Positions 8,770 to 16,197 of a DNA stretch of 64,000 nt are shown here, piece after piece. A program made the position numbers and the translations under genes. Source of the DNA: Desulfococcaceae bacterium (GTDB lineage: Bacteria; Desulfobacterota; Desulfobacteria; Desulfobacterales; Desulfosalsimonadaceae); NCBI GenBank assembly GCA_030145385.1, contig JAQYVU010000003.1:62001-126000 (forward strand), in the 5' to 3' direction. Under the pieces are notes generated by a model. It was not told where the DNA came from. It made no database searches and was given only the letters and a program-made list of their open reading frames with translations. Position 1 is the first letter of the stretch; the number at the start of each line of letters is the position of its first letter.

Positions 8770-9921
8770 ATGAATGTTGTTCATTGTATCTCATCTTTGG
8801 ATAAAAATGATGGGGGACCTTCTCGCAGTGTGCCCCTTTTATGCAATGCCATAGCTGCAAGAGGGCATTATGTGGAACTGGTTCATACAAGTTCACCATC
8901 GCAGGTCCCTTTGGTTGGAACTGATTTTTTTAAAATTCAAACATGTAAGCCGGATTCCTGGATTAAATCTTTTAAAGGCTCAAAAGCATTAAAGAATTAT
9001 ATTTATTCAAGCAATCCAGACCTCTTTCACGGACATGCCCTGTGGCAACTGCCAGTACACTTCATGGCCCGGTCTGCTCAAATAAAAAATATTCCATACA
9101 TAATAAGTCCAAGGGGTATGCTGGAACCTGGCGCATTAAAGTTTTCAAGATGGAAAAAAAGAGTTGCCGGCTTAGGGTTTCAAAATAAAAACCTGGCGCT
9201 TGCAGCCTGTATACATGCAACCGGAGAACTCGAGGCGAAAAATATGAGAAACTACGGTTTGAAAAACCCAATCGCCATTATCCCCAATGGGTTAACCGTT
9301 AATGCTTTGCCTGAATCCATTGAATGCAAAGAGTCAAAGGGAGGAAGTCGCTATGTTGTTTTTATGTCCCGGATCCATCCCAAAAAAGGGCTAAAATTTC
9401 TTGTAGAGGCGTGGGCAGAGTTGCAGCACATTTATCCGGAATGGACATTGATCATTGCCGGAAGTAATGAGAATAATTACGAAAATAGGTTAAAGTTTCA
9501 AGCACAAAAACAGGCTGTTTTTCATCGCATTAAGTTTGCCGGCCCTGTGTTCGGAGCGGGGAAAAAAGAGTTATTAGAAAGGGCCGATCTTTTTGTACTG
9601 CCTTCTTTGAGTGAAAATTTTGGTATTGTAGTTGCCGAAGCACTTGCATCCGGAACTCCTGTTATTACAACAAAAGAGACCCCCTGGGAAGATCTGGAAC
9701 ATTATCGGTGCGGCTGGTGGATTCAAACCGGGAAATCAGCATTGACCCATGCCCTCAAGAGTGCCATGGAATTACCACCAGAAGAACGTTCGCTTATGGG
9801 TCGACGCGGTCATAGCTTGATTAGGGATAAATACGCTATTTCATCTGTTTCAGAAAAAATGATTTTTTTGTATGAATGGATTGTCCATAAGAGCAGTAAG
9901 CCGGATTTTGTTTACTCCTAA
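8770..9921 (+). CDS. GT4-family glycosyltransferase
   Basis: GT-B transferase of 383 residues from the chosen ATG 8770. That ATG sits one base after the previous stop and gives the family-typical start MNVVHCISSLDKNDGGPSRS; the frame is open ten codons further upstream but that reading overlaps the preceding gene. The donor domain has VVFMSRIHPKKGLKFLVEAW near residue 195 and LPSLSENFGIVVAEALASG near residue 276 (E-x7-E). TKETPWEDL after it is typical of a WcaL/PimB-like branch. It closes the first run of transferases. Confidence 0.87.
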   Translation: MNVVHCISSLDKNDGGPSRSVPLLCNAIAARGHYVELVHTSSPSQVPLVGTDFFKIQTCKPDSWIKSFKGSKALKNYIYSSNPDLFHGHALWQLPVHFMARSAQIKNIPYIISPRGMLEPGALKFSRWKKRVAGLGFQNKNLALAACIHATGELEAKNMRNYGLKNPIAIIPNGLTVNALPESIECKESKGGSRYVVFMSRIHPKKGLKFLVEAWAELQHIYPEWTLIIAGSNENNYENRLKFQAQKQAVFHRIKFAGPVFGAGKKELLERADLFVLPSLSENFGIVVAEALASGTPVITTKETPWEDLEHYRCGWWIQTGKSALTHALKSAMELPPEERSLMGRRGHSLIRDKYAISSVSEKMIFLYEWIVHKSSKPDFVYS

Positions 9922-9984
9922 ATTGAGCGTTTTAAATTTTGAAAAAATCATTTTAATATTTATTTAATTATGTTGGTCTATTTT

Positions 9985-10140
9985 AAGTTTAAAACTTAAA
10001 ACCCTCCGGGATCGCCGATCTCACCGCATCTACTGCGTCAAATGCGCAATCGCATAAACGACTATAGCGGCAACGCATTTTCCTTGTATATGCGGCAACC
10101 TCGACAACCGCTCAACTTAGGTTACTGTTAAATTTAAGCC
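9985..10140. repeat. Repeat-like intergenic segment
   Basis: This GC-richer patch lies in an otherwise AT-rich 260-nt gap. It contains short self-complementary stretches, for example ATGCGCAATCGCAT near 10051 and AAGTTTAAAACTT near 9993. An 11-nt string, TACTGCGTCAA, recurs at about 22338 in another intergenic gap. It reads like a dispersed intergenic repeat of the kind common in Desulfobacterales, not a gene. Copy number elsewhere cannot be seen from here. Confidence 0.35.
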
Positions 10141-10182
10141 AGCATTTCAGAGTCGTAAAATTTATATAGGTTGGTTTGATCT

Positions 10183-11610
10183 ATGATATTGTATGGCTTC
10201 TTATTTTTCTTAGCTATAGCAACGTTTCTTTCGTTTGAAAATTGGCGGCGAGGAATTTTTTTCCTGCTTTTGGTTGCGGCTGTTCAGGATCCGGTAAGAA
10301 AGATGATTCCAGGTGCTCCAGGTTATCTTGTCTTGTCAATTATGCCGGTTTGGTTTGTAATTTTTTTTAAATCATTCCCTTTTATTTCAAAATATTGGAA
10401 AAGTTTTACAATCCATTTTTCACAGCTTTCAGGCAGTATAAAACTTTTTCTCATATCACTTATTCCCGCATCCTTAATTTCGGCAACTTATGGTCCAGGA
10501 TCATGGCAGATAACAATTATCGGACTGCTTTCTTATTCAAGCCTTCTTCTCGGGATTATATTCGGGTATATGCAATTAGAAGATAATAATAAAGGTATCA
10601 GACAAATCCTTGTTTTTTATTGCGTTGTGACCGCTGTGATGCTGATCGGAACCCCGATGGAGTACCTTGGAATGTACAAAGGCTGGAGAGCTTTGGGCAC
10701 ATCTGCATTGGGTATGTCATGGATAAGAACAACGGATTACGGGTTTTTTGTGAAGTTGATTTCCGGGTTTTATAGAAGCCCTGATGTGATGGGCTGGCAT
10801 TCGGTAACATTGACAATGTTTTCCGTCCTGCTTTCTATCCATAGCAAAGGAACACAGCGTTATAAATGGCTTTTGTTTGCCGGGTGGGGCTTTGTCGGAG
10901 CAATGCTGTGCGGCCGACGAAAGATGCTGTATATGCTTCCCATTTTTGGATTTGTTTTGACCTGGCTTTTCTGGCGTGTTCAGAGCAATCGGTTTCAATT
11001 CAAAAAAATACTTGTCATAATTCTTTTCGCTGTTTCAGCAGGATATGGAATTTATCAGATGGTCGGCCCGACTTCTGATGTGGAAACTTACTATTTCAAG
11101 GATCCGACCAAAGATTCTTTAGAGAGATTTAAGCAGCATGGTTTTAATGCACTTGCGGAAACGTATCGGCAATCAGGTTTTTTTGGTGAGGGCTTAGGGT
11201 CCGCCACCCAAGGGGTTCATAATCTTCGTGTGGCAAGACCGAGGACCTGGCAAGAGGGCGGTTTAAGCAGGGTTCTGGTTGAGCTTGGGGTCCCGGGGTT
11301 CCTGTGCTTTATCCTGTTCGGTTTAGTGTTGATAAAATCATTATGGGTACTTATTAGCAGGAGACTCGATAAAAACTCCACAGACTTTGTTTTTTTTGGT
11401 GGCCTTTTTGCCGTGATGTGCGGGAATTCAGTCTCTTTTGTTGTGTCCGGCCAAATTTATGGTGATCCTTTTATCATTATTTTTGTTTCGTTTATTTCCG
11501 GTTTGATTCTTTCCGGTGCTCGGATGGTTAAAGAGGATGAAAATGATCAGGATACGATTCCGGTTAAAAATTTTCGCTCCCTTAAACACCAGATCAGGTT
11601 AAGGGTATAA
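10183..11610 (+). CDS. Wzy/WaaL-family membrane protein, probable polysaccharide polymerase
   Basis: Multi-spanning inner-membrane protein of 475 residues with about ten hydrophobic segments. It probably joins lipid-linked repeat units on the periplasmic face. A large soluble loop (about residues 290-380, with DSLERFKQHGFNALAETYRQ and FFGEGLGSATQG) matches the O-antigen ligase/polymerase fold; the GxGxGS-type segment is normal for this loop. It lies between the transferases and the acyltransferase, as expected for the polymerase of a Wzy-dependent cluster. The minus-strand protein at 16198-18522 is a second member of the superfamily, so which one polymerises and which one ligates is uncertain. 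Confidence 0.8.
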   Translation: MILYGFLFFLAIATFLSFENWRRGIFFLLLVAAVQDPVRKMIPGAPGYLVLSIMPVWFVIFFKSFPFISKYWKSFTIHFSQLSGSIKLFLISLIPASLISATYGPGSWQITIIGLLSYSSLLLGIIFGYMQLEDNNKGIRQILVFYCVVTAVMLIGTPMEYLGMYKGWRALGTSALGMSWIRTTDYGFFVKLISGFYRSPDVMGWHSVTLTMFSVLLSIHSKGTQRYKWLLFAGWGFVGAMLCGRRKMLYMLPIFGFVLTWLFWRVQSNRFQFKKILVIILFAVSAGYGIYQMVGPTSDVETYYFKDPTKDSLERFKQHGFNALAETYRQSGFFGEGLGSATQGVHNLRVARPRTWQEGGLSRVLVELGVPGFLCFILFGLVLIKSLWVLISRRLDKNSTDFVFFGGLFAVMCGNSVSFVVSGQIYGDPFIIIFVSFISGLILSGARMVKEDENDQDTIPVKNFRSLKHQIRLRV

Positions 11611-11616
11611 ATTTCA

Positions 11617-12150
11617 ATGGATATCATTAGAAATCGCAGTATGGCAAAGTATTCAAGAAAAGAACTTATTGCGCGGGTGCTCTGGGGGTTCGCGCAACCC
11701 TTATTCCGATACAGTCCGCGCATCTTTTTTGGGTGGCGACGGTTTCTGCTTCGTCTTTTTGGGGCAATTGTGGGGAAGTATGTAAACATCTATAATTCGG
11801 CAATCATATACATGCCCTGGAATCTTGAGATTGGCGACTGGTCAGCGATTGGTGAGCATGCATATATCTATAATCTCGGGAAAATTAAAATCGGAGAAAA
11901 GGTGACAGTCTCCCAGCGGGCCCATCTTTGTGCGGGAACGCATGATTATTCGGATCCGGTCATGCCGCTATTAAAACCGTCGATTGTGATTGAAAGTCAG
12001 GCCTGGGTGGCTGCGGATGCCTTTGTGGGCCCCGGCGTTACCATTGGGGAAGGGAGTGTTGTCGGGGCACGGTCCGTGGTGGTAAAGGATGTTGAACCTT
12101 GGGTTGTTGTTGCCGGTAATCCGGCAAGACTAATAAAAAAAAGAAAATAA
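11617..12150 (+). CDS. Left-handed beta-helix acyltransferase (WcaF-like)
   Basis: Predicted O-acetyltransferase of 177 residues using acetyl-CoA to decorate the polysaccharide. The N-terminus (ARVLWGFAQPLFRYSPR, then WRRFLLRLFGA) matches colanic-acid WcaF-type proteins. Hexapeptide repeats run from about residue 65 to 165 (LEIGDWSAIGEHAYIYNLG, IKIGEKVTVSQ, VTIGEGSVVGARSVVVKDV). The catalytic histidine is probably in CAGTHDYSDP near residue 108, and VVAGNPARLIKKR is the canonical C-terminus. It starts 6 nt after the polymerase stop. Acetyl is the most likely acyl group but not provable here. Confidence 0.88.
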   Translation: MDIIRNRSMAKYSRKELIARVLWGFAQPLFRYSPRIFFGWRRFLLRLFGAIVGKYVNIYNSAIIYMPWNLEIGDWSAIGEHAYIYNLGKIKIGEKVTVSQRAHLCAGTHDYSDPVMPLLKPSIVIESQAWVAADAFVGPGVTIGEGSVVGARSVVVKDVEPWVVVAGNPARLIKKRK

Positions 12151-12200
12151 AAGATCTGGAGATTCTTGCAGATCTTAACTCAGAAATAGCTGGCAATAAT

Positions 12201-13049
12201 ATGAATAATCAAAATATACCTGTATCAGTACTTATTTTAACATTAGATGAGGCGGATAATCTTCCCGCTTGTTTATCCGCGCTATCCTGGTGTGATGATA
12301 TTGTTGTTCTGGATTCCGGAAGTAACGACAGGACTTGTGAAATCGCGAAGGGATTCGGGGCCAGTGTGCTTACCAGGGCTTTTGATAATTTTGCCAACCA
12401 GCGAAATTTTGGTTTAACGGATGCGGGGCTCAAGCATGAGTGGATTCTCCACCTGGATGCCGATGAGGTGATGACAGGCGACTTGCTTGAAGAGATGGAA
12501 TCAAGTCTCAACGATAACCGATTTGATGCTTACATGATACCATCAAAAACCATGTTCAACGGCAAGTGGCTGCGTTATTCCGGAATGTATCCTGCATATC
12601 AGGTCCGGCTTACCCGGCGTGGTGCGTTTCGTTTCAAACAGGTGGGGCATGGCCAGAAAGAGGATATGGATCCGGGACGGATCGGAACATTAAAAGAGCC
12701 CTATCTACATTATTCCTTTTCCAAAGGAATCGGTGAATGGTTTGAGAAACACAACCGCTATTCCACGCTTGAAGCCTTTGAAACGGTGGCCAGTCTGAAA
12801 AACGGGAAAATGGATTTGCAGAGGGTATTTTCGATTGATCCCTACCATCGGCGGCAGGCACTTAAATCATTATCCTTCCGACTGCCATTTCGTCCGTTTT
12901 TCCGATTTGCCTATATGTATTTTTTCCGATTGGGATTTCTTGATGGAGCCAACGGGTTTACTTATAGCTGTCTTGTCTCTGTTTATGAATTCATGATTGC
13001 CCTCAAAGTCAAAGAACTGAAACGCCGGGAAAAAGGGCTTTATTTATAA
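12201..13049 (+). CDS. GT2-family glycosyltransferase (WaaE/KdtX-like)
   Basis: GT-A transferase of 282 residues resembling the WaaE/KdtX branch that adds glucose to LPS cores. It has the pattern VSVLILTLDEADNLPACLSA, CDDIVVLDSGSNDRT, then NQRNFGL and HLDADEV near residue 86. The segment HYSFSKGIGEWFEKHNRYST near residue 170 is also typical of that branch. The hydrophobic C-terminus (FRFAYMYFFRLGFLDG) probably associates with the membrane. It follows the acyltransferase by 50 nt and precedes another GT2 by 19 nt. Confidence 0.85.
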   Translation: MNNQNIPVSVLILTLDEADNLPACLSALSWCDDIVVLDSGSNDRTCEIAKGFGASVLTRAFDNFANQRNFGLTDAGLKHEWILHLDADEVMTGDLLEEMESSLNDNRFDAYMIPSKTMFNGKWLRYSGMYPAYQVRLTRRGAFRFKQVGHGQKEDMDPGRIGTLKEPYLHYSFSKGIGEWFEKHNRYSTLEAFETVASLKNGKMDLQRVFSIDPYHRRQALKSLSFRLPFRPFFRFAYMYFFRLGFLDGANGFTYSCLVSVYEFMIALKVKELKRREKGLYL

Positions 13050-13068
13050 ATTGTAATTCGGAGGTGAA

Positions 13069-13851
13069 TTGCCGCTTACGTTTTCCATTATAACTGCCAC
13101 ATTGAATTCCGCTGATACCCTGTTGAATTGTTTGGAGAGTGTTCAGGAGCAGTCACTTTCGTGTCAGCACATGATCAGCCACATGATCAGCCATATGATC
13201 ATTGACGGCGGATCTACAGATGACACGTTACGGATCATTGAGGCATATCAATTTGAAAACTGCCATGTGATTTCAGAGCCTGACAATGGGATGTACGATG
13301 CCATGAATAAAGGGATTCGTATGGCATCAGGGGATATTCTCGGGATTTTGAATGCAGATGATTTCTATGCTGATCGTGATGTCTTGAGCAAAGTTGCCGA
13401 TATTTTTCAGGATGATTCCATTGATTCCTGTTATGGCGATCTTCAGTATGTAGACCGATACAATGTCCATCAGGTAGTGAGGCACTGGCGGGCTGGACGT
13501 TTTGAAAGAAAACGATTTTTATGGGGCTGGATGCCGCCGCATCCAACTTTTTTTGTTCGCCGGTCGGTTTATGAAAAATTCGGAAATTTTAATCTGAATC
13601 TTGGTTCGGCAGCAGACTATGAACTGATGCTGCGATTTCTGGTGAAACACAAAATCAGTACCGCCTATATTCCGGGAGTGCTCGTAAAAATGAGAATCGG
13701 CGGCAAAAGCAATGCTTCCTTGAAAAACCGGCTGATTGCCAATCGATTTGATCGGATGGCCTGGAAGGTCAATGGCCTGAGGCCCTATCCGTGGACACTG
13801 ACGCTAAAACCTCTGAGAAAGATCGGGCAGTATATTTTTAAATCAAAATAA
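13069..13851 (+). CDS. GT2-family glycosyltransferase with in-frame 12-nt repeats
   Basis: GT-A transferase of 260 residues of the WcaA-like type (FSIITATLNSADTLLNCLES; SEPDNGMYDAMNKGIRMASG; LNADDFY). The start is TTG 13069 preceded by a strong GGAGG at 13061-13065. Just before the nucleotide-binding motif IIDGGSTDD the protein has HMISHMISHMI. At DNA level this is about three tandem 12-nt units (13168-13203). Relatives normally have a single HMIIDGGSTD, so two extra copies appear to have been inserted in frame next to the active site. The protein still reads through normally. The WMPPHPTFFVRR segment near residue 150 is also family-typical. Confidence 0.85.
   Translation: MPLTFSIITATLNSADTLLNCLESVQEQSLSCQHMISHMISHMIIDGGSTDDTLRIIEAYQFENCHVISEPDNGMYDAMNKGIRMASGDILGILNADDFYADRDVLSKVADIFQDDSIDSCYGDLQYVDRYNVHQVVRHWRAGRFERKRFLWGWMPPHPTFFVRRSVYEKFGNFNLNLGSAADYELMLRFLVKHKISTAYIPGVLVKMRIGGKSNASLKNRLIANRFDRMAWKVNGLRPYPWTLTLKPLRKIGQYIFKSK
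13168..13203 (+). repeat. Tandem 12-nt repeat inside a glycosyltransferase gene
   Basis: Two exact copies of CACATGATCAGC (13168-13179 and 13180-13191) are followed by a diverged third copy beginning CATATGATCAT. Each unit keeps the frame and adds four residues (HMIS). Slippage would change protein length without a frameshift. Confidence 0.9.
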
Positions 13852-13914
13852 TTTTTCTCACCACCAGATATCTGTTCTGCCCTCGATTTGCAGATATTTC
13901 ATATGATTATAATG

Positions 13915-13953
13915 TCTTTCAAAGAATTGCTGAACGGTCTATTCTTTGAAAGA
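13915..13953. other. Perfect 13-bp inverted repeat between two polysaccharide genes
   Basis: Left arm 13915-13927 (TCTTTCAAAGAAT) pairs perfectly with right arm 13941-13953 across a 13-nt loop. It lies in the ~200-nt gap between the last GT2 gene and the lipid-carrier transferase. No clear T-tract follows, so it may be a weak terminator, an RNA-processing hairpin or a repressor site. Confidence 0.6.
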
Positions 13954-14048
13954 GCTTGCCTTTTCAGTCGTAGGCTTTGAGCCCAACCGCCTCCGACTAA
14001 TTTCAAAATAAACTATCAAAAAATACCGTATTTATTCAGTGTGACATT

Positions 14049-15539
14049 ATGGGAACGATATTCGGCATATTTTTAACTTCATTGATTCTATCCATGGCAT
14101 TTACCCCGGTGGTGATCCGGGTCGCCAAAAAGCTTGAACTGGTGGACAGACCGTCCGCAAGAAAGGTACATTCCATCCCGGTTCCCCGTATCGGCGGTGT
14201 AGCCATTTTTTTGGCCTGTATTCTCGGTGGTGCTTCCTGTTTTTTTTACAAAACAGCCATTACAGTGGGAATTTTCCAAGATCCCAGAATTATCTGGCTG
14301 GTATTTGGTTCTCTGTTGATATTCGGGCTCGGCTTTATTGATGATATTTGGCGGCTTGGATATATTGCCAAATTTTCAGTTCAGATTCTGGCCGGCATCA
14401 TTGCTTATAGCGGCGGGCTTCGAATTGAACTCATTACTTTTCTGCCCCAGCACTCTTTAGCGCAAATCGGGCTCTCTCTGCCGGTTACGATTTTCTGGGT
14501 GGTCCTGGTGATCAATGCGATTAACCTGATTGACGGGTTGGACGGTCTTGCGGCAGGCGTCGGATTTCTGGTCTGTCTGGTCCTGCTCATTCTCAGCATC
14601 TTAGGCGGAAGATATGTTCCTGCTGCGGTTCTGGCCGCCCTGGCAGGAGCGTTACTGGGTTTTCTGGTTTTTAATTCCAATCCGGCTTCCATTTTCATGG
14701 GCGACGGCGGAAGTTATTTTATCGGTTTTGTGATTGCATCTGTCAGCATGATGGGGTCTTTCAAAGGGCAGACAGCTGCCAGCATCCTGATCCCCATGAT
14801 TGCCTTAGGCCTCCCGCTCATGGAAACTGTTTGGTCAACCCTTCGCAGGTTCATCTACGGTCGGAAATTGTTCAGCCCGGACAGAGATCATATCCATCAC
14901 AGACTCATGGCACTGGGGCTCTCTCAAGGGAGAGCCGTGCTTATTTTATACGGCATTACAGTGCTTATGGGATGTTTTTCAATCGCAATGGTTTACACCC
15001 ATGACAACAAAACTGCCCTTTTGCTCCTGCTTTTTGGCGCAGGGATAATCATCGGTATTCGAAAACTCGGATACCTTGATTTTTTGAAAAGTGACAGCTT
15101 CAGATACTGGTTAAAAGATGTCTCGGATGAGACGGGTATCTCATGGGAGCGGAGAAGTTTTCTAAATCTTCAAATGGAAATACAACATTCGGAAGATATG
15201 GGAAAAATGTGGAAAAATATATCTAAAGCAGCACAATGGCTTAATTTTGATCTCGTTGAATTAAGGATTGAAAATAAGTTACGAATTGACAGCCAAAATG
15301 AGCGTCTTCTCTGGTGGAATAAGGTGAGAATTCAAGATAGTGATGATGACTGGGATTCATTTTTAAAGCGTAAAACGTTGATGAAGCTGGAGTTGCCCCT
15401 TACATCAAATGATAATGGGACATATGGCACGATTTGGCTGGTCAAGGATTTAAAGCGTGATCCGCTCAGTCATTACACCTTAAGGCGCATTGAACACCTG
15501 AGAAGGACGGTGATTAAAACCATTGAAAAGATAGGATAG
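14049..15539 (+). CDS. Polyprenyl-phosphate sugar-1-phosphate transferase (WecA/MraY family) with a C-terminal extension
   Basis: Integral membrane enzyme that moves a HexNAc-1-phosphate from a UDP-sugar to undecaprenyl phosphate, starting repeat-unit assembly. The first ~330 residues are the PNPT fold with about ten membrane segments. Visible motifs are ARKVHSIPVPRIGG, the DD pair in GFIDDIWRLGYIAK, NAINLIDGLDGLAAG, FNSNPASIFMGDGGS, and the HxxH-type DRDHIHHRL near residue 280. Residues ~345-496 form a soluble extension absent from ordinary WecA/MraY (SWERRSFLNLQMEI, NISKAAQWLNFDLVELRIEN, TIRIL-type C-terminus). It resembles a degenerate GAF/sensor-like fold, which is inference. It lies downstream of the transferases and is the probable priming enzyme of the cluster. 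Confidence 0.88.
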   Translation: MGTIFGIFLTSLILSMAFTPVVIRVAKKLELVDRPSARKVHSIPVPRIGGVAIFLACILGGASCFFYKTAITVGIFQDPRIIWLVFGSLLIFGLGFIDDIWRLGYIAKFSVQILAGIIAYSGGLRIELITFLPQHSLAQIGLSLPVTIFWVVLVINAINLIDGLDGLAAGVGFLVCLVLLILSILGGRYVPAAVLAALAGALLGFLVFNSNPASIFMGDGGSYFIGFVIASVSMMGSFKGQTAASILIPMIALGLPLMETVWSTLRRFIYGRKLFSPDRDHIHHRLMALGLSQGRAVLILYGITVLMGCFSIAMVYTHDNKTALLLLLFGAGIIIGIRKLGYLDFLKSDSFRYWLKDVSDETGISWERRSFLNLQMEIQHSEDMGKMWKNISKAAQWLNFDLVELRIENKLRIDSQNERLLWWNKVRIQDSDDDWDSFLKRKTLMKLELPLTSNDNGTYGTIWLVKDLKRDPLSHYTLRRIEHLRRTVIKTIEKIG

Positions 15540-15648
15540 GGTGAGGGGGAATATTTTTGTTGAAAGAATTGCCTATGACGGATAATATTACAAATCCTTT
15601 AGTTTTGATTTTTTATTAAAATCACTAAGATCAGAATGCGTAATGCTT

Positions 15649-16047
15649 ATGAATCTATCTGATATAACAATTGAAAAAATAGTTACTGTTTTAAAAAAAG
15701 ATACCCGCGTTGCCGCTGCCTAGTTATTCGGATCAGCAGCTAAAGGAAAATTAAGGCCTGACAGCGATATTGATATCGCTATTTTACCTGTTCCCGGATT
15801 TTTCATGACACAAATGGACCTCTTGAAATTAAGCAGTCGACTTGAAGAACACTGTGGGCAGACCGTTGATATCGGTGTTTTAAGTACCACCAATCTGATA
15901 TATTCCAGGGAGGCAATTTTAAAGGGAAAGTGTATATATGAAATAGATGACATATACTGTCGTCTTTTTGTAGCAACAGTCCTCGGTTTATACGCTCAAT
16001 TAAAAATTGAGCGAAAGGAAGTTGAAGATGCCTATATCTCCAGCTGA
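15649..16047 (+). pseudogene. MNT-type nucleotidyltransferase interrupted by an amber codon
   Basis: From ATG 15649 the frame encodes a minimal nucleotidyltransferase (MntA-like, partner of HEPN/HepT toxins) of about 132 codons. The catalytic motif LFGSAAKGKLRPDSDIDIAI (GSxxxG...SDxD) is intact. A TAG at 15721-15723 replaces the residue just before LFGSAAKG, where relatives have Tyr, so TAT/TAC to TAG is the likely mutation. Reinitiation downstream (an ATG at 15805) would lack the active site. Unless the stop is suppressed the gene is dead. No intact HEPN partner follows. It lies between the converging halves of the polysaccharide locus, a place where defence or toxin-antitoxin genes often insert. 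Confidence 0.75.
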
Positions 16048-16111
16048 AGAAGGTTACAAAGATTTGGCCAGGTTTTTGAAACAACTCGGTGTTCAAATTT
16101 CTGTTGAATAA
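16028..16111 (+). CDS. Very short ORF after the nucleotidyltransferase remnant
   Basis: ATG 16028 opens a 27-residue ORF (MPISPAEEGYKDLARFLKQ and eight more residues) overlapping the end of the MNT frame by 20 nt. Position and overlap are where a HEPN (HepT) partner would begin, but 27 residues are too few and I cannot recognise the fold. It may be a remnant of a deleted partner or chance. Confidence 0.25.
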   Translation: MPISPAEEGYKDLARFLKQLGVQISVE

Positions 16112-16197
16112 TATCTATTTTTCGAAGCAAAGAATTGCCCACCGTTTTTTCATAAGATCATCTGATATCAAATTCCTTAATGTCTCAGCAGAAAAAA

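Noticed and set aside
13168-13203. Short CRISPR-like array
   Set aside because: Units are contiguous 12-mers without spacers and encode part of a glycosyltransferase.
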